From the NCBI RefSeq assembly GCF_007692705.1, contig NZ_REBN01000218.1:1-33279 (forward strand): a stretch of 33,279 nucleotides of DNA. The letters are read 5' to 3'. The notes below the pieces were generated by a model. It was not told the origin of the DNA. It saw only the letters and a program-made list of their open reading frames with translations, and did not search any database. Both the position numbers and the translations under genes were made by a program. The stretch is from Mongoliibacter sp. (GTDB lineage: Bacteria > Bacteroidota > Bacteroidia > Cytophagales > Cyclobacteriaceae). The first letter of the stretch is position 1; every line of letters starts with the position of its first letter. This document shows positions 7,619 to 15,265 of this stretch, one piece after another.

Positions 7619-10600
7619 ATGGCGTATTTTGAGAAGTTAGACATTTCTGTTTTCAGTTTTTTCGATGAAGTACAGGATCCAATGATGGTATTTAGTGAGG
7701 ATCAAATTGTTTTTGTAAACAAATACTGGCTGGATAATTTCTTTTTTGGATTAAATAAATGGCAGGAATTTGTGAACAGCGGAGCGAGCCAAAATGAACT
7801 TTACCGTTTTTTTCTCAATGGAGATAGTCCCAAGGCGGATTTTCTTAGAACGCTAAAGGATAAAAAAGGCATTCTGCATAAGTTCCATTGGTCATTTGTC
7901 AACCTTTCCTCCAACACAGATGTGCGCTATTGTTTGGCTAAAGGTAAGCATCATATACCATTAAGTGCCTTCATGGACTCGGGCACCCAACAATCGCTCA
8001 TCCTTGAGTCTCAGCAGGAGTTGGGTTTTGTCAAAACAATCCTCAGAAATAATCATGACATACTGGTTATCATAGATGAGGAAGGTGTATTTAAGTTTAT
8101 CAGTGCTGCTGCAATTGATAAACTGGGAACAAAACCAGAAAGGATAATAGGCAAGTCTTTAAATGAATTTATAGCCGAAGGAGTTATTGAACTTGTCAAG
8201 GGAAGTTTTGAATCTTTGCGGTCATCAGAAGATGAGGTTCAGATAGATTTTTGGCTTACCAAAAATGACGGAGAAAAAATTTTCTTGGAAAGTTATGGTA
8301 AAAATTTAATCAATGAACCGAGTATAGGAGGTTACCTGATCAGTGCAAGAGAGGTGACGGATTATTACCTTGCCAAAAAATCTTTACAAAAAAGGTATGA
8401 GCTTGAGATACTGATCAATCAGATTTCAGCACGTTTTGTCAATGCTGATATACAAAGACTTGATGCTGTTTTCAACCTTTCCTTGAAAATGCTGGGTGAT
8501 TTTGAAAAGGCAGATAGGGCCTATATTTTTTTGGTGCATGATGATTTGCAAATTCTGGAATATGCATATGAATGGACCAATGAAGGTATTGATGCGCAAA
8601 TTTCCTATGTAAAAACCATTCCAATCGATGAGGATGCCATGACCATGCAGGAGCTCCGAAAAGGAGAAATTCTGATTATTCCGGATGTGGAGTTGATGGA
8701 AGACGACTTTGCGCACGAAAGAGAAGTATATAAACAACAAGGGATTAAATCAGTGATTTTGATCCCGATATTTTCTGAAAATAGACTAATAGGATTTTTT
8801 GGGTTGGATGCTGTCAAGCAGAAAAGGGATTGGCACGAAAAAGATGAGTATGTCCTAAGGCAATTGGGGGATATTTATGCTGGGAGCTTTATCAATAGAG
8901 CAATCCGCAAAAGCCTTGATAGAAATGAAAGGTTGTTGGAAAGCACAGAAATTCTTGCAAAAGCAGGTTCTTGGAGATTAAGCAATTCCAAAAATCTCAT
9001 TTATTTTTCCAAAGGCTTTTCTCAGATATTTGAATTGGAAGAAGGAAGTTCTGCTTCAAAGGCAAAGGATCTTCTCAAGAGATTGTCATCAGTCCACAAG
9101 AGGCAGGTTTTGGAAAATACCAAGATTGCTAAAAGTACCAAAGCAACTACCTCTGGAGAGTTCAGCCTGATCAATCATGAGGGAAAAGAAAAATACATCA
9201 ATTACAGTATTCAGGTAAGGGATATAGATGAGTCAGGCGAGATTGAGATATATGGGTATTGTTCAGATATTACCCATAAGCGTGATGCAGAGAATTACCT
9301 CAAACTACAATCTCAGATACTGGCGCAGGTAGATGATCCAATTTTTGTAACTGACAATAATTGGGATATTCTTTACATGAACCGAGCAGCCAAAAATGAG
9401 TGTAAGATCAAATCCACAGAATCATTTTCAGGAAAAATATTCGATCTGTATGAGTTTTTGAGCTCAGAAAATATCAATGTCAAAAAGACCCTGCAAAAGC
9501 TTAAGCTCACCAAAGTTTACAAAAAAGAACTGAACCTAAAATCAAGGGATGGTAAGGTAGAGCCCTACGAGGTATCTGTTCAAGCTTTTATGAATGATGA
9601 ACAGGTAAAGATTGGCTACTCCTTTGTCATCAGAAACCTTTCTTTACTTCACAAACAGGAGGCGCTTGCGAAAAGAGCTAAAATGGTTGTGGAAAATAGT
9701 CCAGCAGTATTGTTTACTGTTGATCCTAATGACAATTTCAAATTTTCCTACGTTTCGGACAACATCAGGCAGTTTGGCTATGAGGCTGAAGATTTGATGT
9801 CCAACAGAACCAGTATTATGGATCTTATCCATCCTGATGATGTGGAACTACTCTTATCAGAGCATTTCAGTAATAAGAGTAAAAATGGCATTCCCGCTTA
9901 TTCAGGCGAATATAGACTACGTAGAAAGGATGGGTCATATCGGTGGGTGGAAGATAAATCCAGTGAAATTCTCGATGATATGGGCAATATTTTGTTGCAC
10001 GAAGGTTTGATTCAGGACATTACAGAGCGGAAAAAAACCCGTGAAGAAATAATTAGGAGTCAGTCCAGGTACCGTGTGCTGGCTTCAAATATTCCATTGA
10101 CTTCTGTTTTTCTAATTGACCGAGACCTTAAGTACATTGTGGCAGAAGGTACTACGCTTTCAGCTTGGGGAATGACTCCCGAAGATTTTGAAGGAAAAAC
10201 ATTATCACAGGTCCATGTCAAAAATCTCAAAGAAATCCAGCCAGCAGTGACACAGGCCCTATTGAAAAAGGAGATCGTCCAAAAAAATATGGTCTACCGC
10301 CGAAGGGTCTATGAAATGACCGTCAGGCCTATTTTTTATGGTGGTGAAGTAGAATATGCTTTGGGTATTTTGAGAGATATCAATGAGGAATATGAAGCAA
10401 AAGTCAATCTTAAAAAGAACGAAGAAAAATATAGAAAACTCGTCGAGGAGTCCACAGAAATCATTTTTTCTATCAATCTTGACTTAGAATTTACTTACGT
10501 ATCACCAAATGTCAAGCAGTTTCTAGGTTATGAAGTAGACGAAGTCCTTAACAAAAGCCTCAAAGACTTCTTAGCGGTAGAAGACGCCTCCATTCTTGTT

Positions 10601-11947
10601 GAATTTGATAAAAATAAAAAACAGTTTCTTAAGGAAAACCAATACCTAGAGTTCAAACTCCTAAGAAAAGATGGGGAAAATAGGGTGTTCAGTACCAATG
10701 GTAAACTTGTTGAAACAGAGGAAGGTGAGGTTTATTACAATGGGATAGCAAGGGACATAACCAAACTGAGAAGAGCACAAAAGGAACTCTACCTTGCTAA
10801 AGAAAAGGCGGAACAAGCTTCCATGGTGAAATCGCAGTTCCTGTCAATCATGAGTCATGAGATCCGTACACCGATGAATGCTGTTATCGGGATGTCTCAT
10901 CTTCTCTTAGAAGACAATCCCCGACCTGACCAATTGGAAAATCTCAAAACCCTTCAGTTCTCTGCTGAGAATCTCCTTGGGTTGATCAATGATATTCTTG
11001 ATTATACCAAAATTGATTCCGGGAAGGTGGAGTTGGAGAAAGTTGAGTTTGACCTGAAAAATGTGATCAATAGGATTATACATTCCTATTCTTATCAGGC
11101 CAGGGAAAAATCGTTGGATATACAATTTGATTTTGACAAGAGGATACCTGGTAAAATCCTAGGGGATCCAGTTCGCTTGGGTCAAGTAGTCAATAATTTG
11201 GTTTCTAATGCGGTTAAGTTTACCGAATCAGGCTTTGTTAGGATAAAACTAAGTTTATTGAAGGACTCTGTAAAGAAGGTGAAAATCCGCTTTGAATTTG
11301 AAGATACAGGGATCGGTATTGCAGAGAACAAATTGGAAACAATTTTTGAGGCATTTACACAGGCCAGTGCAGAGACCACCAGGAAGTTTGGGGGTACTGG
11401 TCTTGGCTTGGCTATTGTAAAAAGACTGGTTCTTTTGTTTGAGTCAGAAATTAAAGCATTGAAGAGAGAAGGAGGAGGGAGTATCTTTACCTTTGATGTA
11501 CAGTTTGAAAAATCAGATCCAAGTCAAGATGTCGTTTTAAGCAGTAATGGTGAACTTGGGAGAAACCTGGAAAAAGCAAGTATTCTTGTTGCAGAGGATA
11601 ACTTGGTAAATCAAATCATGATTAAAAAATTTCTTCAAAGATGGGGGGTAGGCAATGTAGTGATTGCAGAGGATGGATTGGAAGCGATAGAAGCTTTCGA
11701 TCAGGGAGATTTCCATTTAGTCTTATTGGATTTGCAGATGCCCCACGTGGATGGATTTGAAGTGGCCGAACATATAAGAAATGTAAAATGTCAAAGGAAA
11801 AGAGAGACTCCGATAATTGCATTGACAGCTTCATCACTGATTGATGTCAAAGAGCAGCTTGAGGAAGTTGGAATGGATGATTTTATACCAAAGCCGTTCA
11901 ACCCAGATAACCTGCATTCTAAAATCATCAAACACCTTAGGCTATAA
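7619..11947 (+). CDS. multi-PAS/GAF hybrid sensor histidine kinase with receiver domain
   Basis: A 1442-residue sensor kinase with no signal peptide or membrane helix, so it is predicted cytosolic. In order I read: a degenerate PAS-like domain (about 1-110), PAS (132-250), GAF (260-430; FEKADRAYIFLVHDD to IGFFGLDAV), PAS/PAC (432-553), PAS (560-675), PAS/PAC (684-804; RLRRKDGSYRWVED), PAS (812-925) and PAS/PAC (932-1050). The kinase core follows: HisKA with phospho-acceptor His1080 (SIMSHEIRTPMN), HATPase with the N box (NNLVSNAVKF, about 1192-1202), G1 (DTGIGIAE) and G2 (GGTGLGLAIV). A receiver domain (about 1320-1442) has acidic AEDN, phospho-acceptor Asp1371 (LLDLQMPHVDGF) and Lys1425 (PKPF). 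All catalytic residues are present. There is no Hpt or DNA-binding output domain, so the phosphorelay partner lies elsewhere. The ligands are unknown. It is divergent from the S9 operon; the gene at 12002 follows after 54 bp. Confidence 0.95.
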   Translation: MAYFEKLDISVFSFFDEVQDPMMVFSEDQIVFVNKYWLDNFFFGLNKWQEFVNSGASQNELYRFFLNGDSPKADFLRTLKDKKGILHKFHWSFVNLSSNTDVRYCLAKGKHHIPLSAFMDSGTQQSLILESQQELGFVKTILRNNHDILVIIDEEGVFKFISAAAIDKLGTKPERIIGKSLNEFIAEGVIELVKGSFESLRSSEDEVQIDFWLTKNDGEKIFLESYGKNLINEPSIGGYLISAREVTDYYLAKKSLQKRYELEILINQISARFVNADIQRLDAVFNLSLKMLGDFEKADRAYIFLVHDDLQILEYAYEWTNEGIDAQISYVKTIPIDEDAMTMQELRKGEILIIPDVELMEDDFAHEREVYKQQGIKSVILIPIFSENRLIGFFGLDAVKQKRDWHEKDEYVLRQLGDIYAGSFINRAIRKSLDRNERLLESTEILAKAGSWRLSNSKNLIYFSKGFSQIFELEEGSSASKAKDLLKRLSSVHKRQVLENTKIAKSTKATTSGEFSLINHEGKEKYINYSIQVRDIDESGEIEIYGYCSDITHKRDAENYLKLQSQILAQVDDPIFVTDNNWDILYMNRAAKNECKIKSTESFSGKIFDLYEFLSSENINVKKTLQKLKLTKVYKKELNLKSRDGKVEPYEVSVQAFMNDEQVKIGYSFVIRNLSLLHKQEALAKRAKMVVENSPAVLFTVDPNDNFKFSYVSDNIRQFGYEAEDLMSNRTSIMDLIHPDDVELLLSEHFSNKSKNGIPAYSGEYRLRRKDGSYRWVEDKSSEILDDMGNILLHEGLIQDITERKKTREEIIRSQSRYRVLASNIPLTSVFLIDRDLKYIVAEGTTLSAWGMTPEDFEGKTLSQVHVKNLKEIQPAVTQALLKKEIVQKNMVYRRRVYEMTVRPIFYGGEVEYALGILRDINEEYEAKVNLKKNEEKYRKLVEESTEIIFSINLDLEFTYVSPNVKQFLGYEVDEVLNKSLKDFLAVEDASILVEFDKNKKQFLKENQYLEFKLLRKDGENRVFSTNGKLVETEEGEVYYNGIARDITKLRRAQKELYLAKEKAEQASMVKSQFLSIMSHEIRTPMNAVIGMSHLLLEDNPRPDQLENLKTLQFSAENLLGLINDILDYTKIDSGKVELEKVEFDLKNVINRIIHSYSYQAREKSLDIQFDFDKRIPGKILGDPVRLGQVVNNLVSNAVKFTESGFVRIKLSLLKDSVKKVKIRFEFEDTGIGIAENKLETIFEAFTQASAETTRKFGGTGLGLAIVKRLVLLFESEIKALKREGGGSIFTFDVQFEKSDPSQDVVLSSNGELGRNLEKASILVAEDNLVNQIMIKKFLQRWGVGNVVIAEDGLEAIEAFDQGDFHLVLLDLQMPHVDGFEVAEHIRNVKCQRKRETPIIALTASSLIDVKEQLEEVGMDDFIPKPFNPDNLHSKIIKHLRL

Positions 11948-12001
11948 TTTTTCTCAATTCATAGATGCATTGATAGGTTTAGCCTTATTTTTGAGTCCGC
12001 A

Positions 12002-13318
12002 ATGAGACTTATGAGAATTCCGATACTGATTCTGTTTTTTCTTTTAATTACGCAAGCATCACAGGCACAGCTTGAGAGGGCTACGAGATCTTCTATGTAT
12101 GTAAATTTCGGACGGACTGGAGCAAACCTGAGGGAATTTAACCTGATGTTGGAAGACAAAGGGCTGACTTCAATGAGAAAGAGTTATTCCAATTTTGGGT
12201 TCGGCTATCAAACCCGATTCAACGATTTCATTCTTGGTTTGGAAGTTTTGCAAAATGCTGGGCCAAAATCTCTTTTCAACGGATACGAAATTGATTATAG
12301 GTCGACGAGGTTTCTACTGAATGTTGGTTTTTCCTTTACTGAGGAAGGACCTTTTCAGTTGATCCACTATATGGCAATTGGGGCTGGAGCATTGAACTTC
12401 CAAATGCTTCGGGAATCCAATGCCAACTCCATCGATAGGTTTTTGCAAGAGCCTCAGCAAGGCTTTATTCTTCGCGACGGTAACATTCAGAAGAGTTCAT
12501 TAAACATGACAGGGTTCCTCACAGAAATTGGGTTCCACACCAGCTATGATTTCCCAATCCCCGGAAGAGATGAATCCTTAGAAATTCTAGCAAGGTTCGG
12601 TTATGCATTTAGCCCATTTGAGGACTCCTGGAATTTGAACGGTATAAATTTCGGGGCAGCCCAGGCAGGAGCTTTTTTTAGGTTAGGGGCTGGTATCACA
12701 CTTCCTGACCATAATTTCTTTTATAGAGATGCCTCAATCGGAGCCCACCTGATTTACGGATTGAATTTCACCACTCCTGATGCCTTAAATAGTAATTTGG
12801 AGGAAAATGGGTTAGAGCCTTTTAATGGTAGACCCAATAATTTCGGACTAAAAATACTCGGATTTAACCGAAGTTTACTTTATGGAGTAGACATTTATAA
12901 TCTTGGACTGTCCGGTCAAGCAAATGAAACCATGAACCATACCCTCAACAGCGTAAGGGTCTATGGCAATGCAGGCCGTGTTTTATTTGACTTCAGGAAT
13001 CTTGAAATAGGTGTTTTAGGTGGATTGGGTTATGGAAACCTACGCTATTCGCTATATTCAACAAAGAAACCTGATTTCCCCAGGTTATTTGAAGAACCCG
13101 ATTTTGATGGTTATGTGAGATCAGCGGGATTGATGGGCAAACCAGAGTTGATGATTACATACGCCTTACCGACTAACAGGGGTAATTTCTACGATGTTGT
13201 TTTTGGCGTTCATGCCGGCTATGAACTTCCATTGACTCCCTATAATTTCTTTGGTCTTCCCATGTTCAAATACATGGCAAATCCCTATCTACAATTTACA
13301 TTGGGCATCAGGCCATAA
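12002..13318 (+). CDS. hypothetical exported protein, probable outer-membrane beta-barrel
   Basis: A 438-residue protein that I do not recognise. It has a Sec signal peptide (RIPILILFFLLITQASQAQ). The mature part is rich in aromatic and glycine residues with alternating patterns typical of amphipathic strands (MYVNFGRTGANLREFNLMLEDKG; SNFGFGYQTRFNDFILGLEV; FFRLGAGITLPDH; LEIGVLGGLGYGNLRYSLY; YLQFTLGIRP), consistent with a beta-barrel or beta-rich surface protein. No enzymatic motif, plug or carboxylate-binding repeat is visible. It starts 54 bp after the histidine kinase stop on the same strand, so it may be co-transcribed with it. Its stop is only 4 bp from the convergent RidA-like gene. An in-frame ATG at 12011 is an equally good start. 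Function unknown. Confidence 0.75.
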   Translation: MRLMRIPILILFFLLITQASQAQLERATRSSMYVNFGRTGANLREFNLMLEDKGLTSMRKSYSNFGFGYQTRFNDFILGLEVLQNAGPKSLFNGYEIDYRSTRFLLNVGFSFTEEGPFQLIHYMAIGAGALNFQMLRESNANSIDRFLQEPQQGFILRDGNIQKSSLNMTGFLTEIGFHTSYDFPIPGRDESLEILARFGYAFSPFEDSWNLNGINFGAAQAGAFFRLGAGITLPDHNFFYRDASIGAHLIYGLNFTTPDALNSNLEENGLEPFNGRPNNFGLKILGFNRSLLYGVDIYNLGLSGQANETMNHTLNSVRVYGNAGRVLFDFRNLEIGVLGGLGYGNLRYSLYSTKKPDFPRLFEEPDFDGYVRSAGLMGKPELMITYALPTNRGNFYDVVFGVHAGYELPLTPYNFFGLPMFKYMANPYLQFTLGIRP

Positions 13319-13322
13319 TTTC

Positions 13323-13877
13323 CTAATCTTCAATTTCAACTATCAGTTCTATTTCAACTGCAATATCCATTGGTAAGGCATTCATTCCTACTGCTGACCT
13401 TGCATGCTTGCCTTTTTCTCCAAAAATCTCAACCATCAGATCCGAGAAGCCATTGATGACCTCGGGTTGATCTTTGAAATCCGAGCCGCAGTTGACCATT
13501 CCAAGAACTTTTACAATCCTTTTCACCCTATTCAAATCTCCTAATTCATGTTTGAGGACTGCTATTTGAGCCAAACCAACCAGCCTTGCGGCTTCTTTTC
13601 CTTCTGCTATGGATAAATCACTACCCACCTTCCCAGTGACATAAGAACCATCTGGCTTACTTGGTCCTTTTCCAGCAAGGAATAATATATTCCCTGTTTG
13701 TACAGCATTTACATAATTGGCTACAGGTTCACTCGGGCTTGGGAGTACTATACCAAGCTCTTCTATTTTTTTTTCGGCATCCCAAGTGTCTTCGCTTATA
13801 AGTGTTTCTTGTCGGTTAGCAGAGTTGCAAGCGTAAAAAATGACGCAGATGAAGAGATAAATTAATTTTTTTTTCAT
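13323..13877 (-). CDS. RidA/YjgF-family protein with lipoprotein signal
   Basis: A 184-residue RidA-family protein (YjgF/YER057c/UK114 fold). Members hydrolyse reactive enamines/imines from PLP enzymes or bind small ligands, and most are cytosolic. Here the N-terminus is a short lipoprotein signal with Cys17 at the cleavage site (LFICVIFYAC then NSAN), so the protein is probably anchored in the envelope. The RidA domain runs from about residue 38 to 184: LGIVLPSPSEPVANYV, LFLAGKGP, then KHARSAVG with Arg160 matching the ligand-carboxylate Arg of RidA, and DIAVEIELIV with an acidic residue at the usual place. The LPSPSEP...LFLAGKGP pattern points to the longer RidA-like subfamily rather than classic RidA. 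It is convergent with the unknown exported gene, with 4 bp between stops and no terminator hairpin. Physiological role unknown. Confidence 0.88.
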   Translation of the reverse strand: MKKKLIYLFICVIFYACNSANRQETLISEDTWDAEKKIEELGIVLPSPSEPVANYVNAVQTGNILFLAGKGPSKPDGSYVTGKVGSDLSIAEGKEAARLVGLAQIAVLKHELGDLNRVKRIVKVLGMVNCGSDFKDQPEVINGFSDLMVEIFGEKGKHARSAVGMNALPMDIAVEIELIVEIED

Positions 13878-13909
13878 GTCTTAATAGTAAGTGGTTGTTG
13901 ATTTTGGAC

Positions 13910-13940
13910 ATAAAGTACTGTCAGAAATCGGTAAATCAAA
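13910..13940 (-). promoter_or_regulatory. weak candidate promoter for the RidA-like gene
   Basis: On the minus strand TTTG (13940-13937) is followed after exactly 19 bp by TACTTTAT (13917-13910), which matches the Bacteroidota TAnnTTTG box at four of six fixed positions. It lies about 33 bp upstream of the start at 13877. The spacing is good but the -7 box is poor. Confidence 0.3.
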
Positions 13941-14027
13941 TAAGGCATCCTGTAAATGGGGAATCTTTAACATACACGCTCAAAAATTAATGAAAAGCGA
14001 ATAGAAGCAGAAGAATTTTGAAAAAAC

Positions 14028-14059
14028 TTGACATATTCCATATAAAGGCTTTACATTTG
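14028..14059 (+). promoter_or_regulatory. Bacteroidota-type promoter of the methionine operon
   Basis: TTG at 14028-14030 (in ACTTGACA) and a perfect TAnnTTTG box, TACATTTG at 14052-14059, are 21 bp apart, inside the spacing seen for Bacteroidota primary-sigma promoters. The expected start of transcription, about 5-7 bases downstream, falls at the first bases of the riboswitch P1 helix. That agreement supports both calls. Confidence 0.75.
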
Positions 14060-14062
14060 AAC

Positions 14063-14164
14063 TTGCTTATCGAGAAAGACTGAGGGAAGGGCCCGTTGAA
14101 GTCTTAGCAACCTGAATCCAAGGTGCTAACTCCCATTCCGGAAAAGCCGGAAAAAGATGAGCGA
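14063..14164 (+). ncRNA. SAM-I (S-box) riboswitch
   Basis: This cis-acting aptamer binds S-adenosylmethionine. The conserved S-box core is visible: CTTATCGAGA, then TGAGGGAAGGGCCC, GAAGTCTTAGCAACC, then AAGGTGCTAACTCC and the closing GATGAG. Helices can be drawn: P1 is a 9-bp helix (14063-14071 with 14156-14164, two G-U pairs); P2 base is AAGAC (14076-14080) with GTCTT (14101-14105); P3 is around AGCAACCT/AAGGTGCT; P4 is TTCCGG (14136-14141) with CCGGAA (14147-14152). It lies directly downstream of a promoter and 57 bp before the first methionine synthase gene, the expected context. High SAM should lower expression of the operon. Confidence 0.93.
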
Positions 14165-14183
14165 AAGAGTTTTTTCTTTTTCG
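14162..14183 (+). promoter_or_regulatory. possible riboswitch expression-platform hairpin
   Basis: CGAAAGAG (14162-14169) can pair with CTTTTTCG (14176-14183) around a six-T loop: 8 bp with one G-U. Its 5' arm includes the last three bases of the 3' strand of the P1 helix, so the two structures partly compete. There is no T tract right after it, so it does not look like a standard terminator; control may act on translation or by another route. Structure seen in sequence; function inferred. Confidence 0.4.
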
Positions 14184-14221
14184 ACCAGTTGTCTCGCATA
14201 GGCTTTTTAAAATATACTTAG

Positions 14222-15265
14222 ATGAATAGAAGCGAGCTATTAATACAATCATCCCAACAAAAAATCCTGATCCTAGATGGCGCTATGGGTACTATGATTC
14301 AGCGGTACAGGTTAACGGAAGAAGATTTCCGCACTCCTGCACTCCAAGATCATCCTAAAGCATTGAAAGGGAACAATGATTTGCTATCTCTTTCCAGACC
14401 GGAAATTATCAAGGCTATTCATGAAGCTTATCTCGAGGCTGGTGCTGACATTATAGAAACAAATACCTTTAGTGGGACTTCTATTGCCCAGGCGGATTAT
14501 GGTTTGGCTCATTTGGCTTATGATATCAATTTTGAATCTGCCAGAATCGCTAAGCAGGCAGCTGAAGCCTATACTTTGAAAGACCCAGATAAGCCTAGGT
14601 TTGTTGCAGGTGCTATCGGACCGACTAACCGTACAGCTTCAATTTCGCCGGATGTAAATGACCCTGGCTACAGGGCTGTTACATTTGATCAATTGTCAGA
14701 AGCCTACCAGGAGCAGGTTAGAGGTTTGCTTGATGGAGGATCAGACGCCTTATTGGTGGAGACCATTTTTGATACATTGAATGCAAAAGCGGCGCTATTT
14801 GCAATTCAGGAAGTCTTTGAAGAAAAAGGAATTCCACTAAGTCCGGAGGAAGGGGGAGTACCTGTAATGATTTCAGGTACTATCACTGATGCTTCAGGAA
14901 GGACACTTTCAGGTCAGACGACGGAAGCTTTTTTGATATCTGTATCGCATGTCCCGCTTTTCAGTATAGGTCTCAATTGTGCTTTGGGCGCAAAAGAACT
15001 CCGTCCATACCTTAAAGTGCTTTCCGAAAATGCGCCTTTTTTGGTTTCTGCCTATCCGAATGCAGGTCTTCCCAACGAATTTGGTCAATATGATCAGGGA
15101 GCAGAAGAAATGGCTGATCAAGTAGAGGAGTTTTTAAAAGAAGGCTTTGTAAATATTTTGGGAGGATGCTGTGGTACTACACCGGAGCATATCTCAGCCA
15201 TTGCAAAGGCTGCTGCAAAATATAAGCCTCGTTTGGTAGAATTAGAAAAAATAGGAGATGACTAA
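14222..15265 (+). CDS. metH: methionine synthase, homocysteine S-methyltransferase subunit (MetH N-terminal part)
   Basis: A 347-residue protein equal to the homocysteine-binding module of cobalamin-dependent methionine synthase. It begins with the family signature [13 protein letters not shown] and has [14 protein letters not shown] near residues 74-86. The zinc/homocysteine ligands are present: Cys253 (GLNCALG) and Cys316-Cys317 (LGGCCGTTP). In E. coli this module is fused to the rest of MetH; here it ends at residue 347 and the pterin, B12 and activation modules are a separate protein in another frame starting inside its last codons (8-bp overlap). Together the two have about 1250 residues, close to E. 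coli MetH. Both proteins are intact with full motifs, so this is a stable split rather than a frameshift. It is first in an operon under the SAM riboswitch. The short BHMT-like alternative is unlikely, given the adjacent partner. Confidence 0.92.
   Translation: MNRSELLIQSSQQKILILDGAMGTMIQRYRLTEEDFRTPALQDHPKALKGNNDLLSLSRPEIIKAIHEAYLEAGADIIETNTFSGTSIAQADYGLAHLAYDINFESARIAKQAAEAYTLKDPDKPRFVAGAIGPTNRTASISPDVNDPGYRAVTFDQLSEAYQEQVRGLLDGGSDALLVETIFDTLNAKAALFAIQEVFEEKGIPLSPEEGGVPVMISGTITDASGRTLSGQTTEAFLISVSHVPLFSIGLNCALGAKELRPYLKVLSENAPFLVSAYPNAGLPNEFGQYDQGAEEMADQVEEFLKEGFVNILGGCCGTTPEHISAIAKAAAKYKPRLVELEKIGDD

Noticed and set aside
11986-11993. perfect TAnnTTTG box before the gene at 12002
   Set aside because: The only TTG upstream is 13 bp away, too close, and the predicted start of transcription would fall at the start codon; chance match in A/T-rich DNA is likely.
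14162-14183. hairpin after the riboswitch considered as a standard intrinsic terminator
   Set aside because: The T residues are in the loop and no T tract follows the stem; called only as a possible expression platform.
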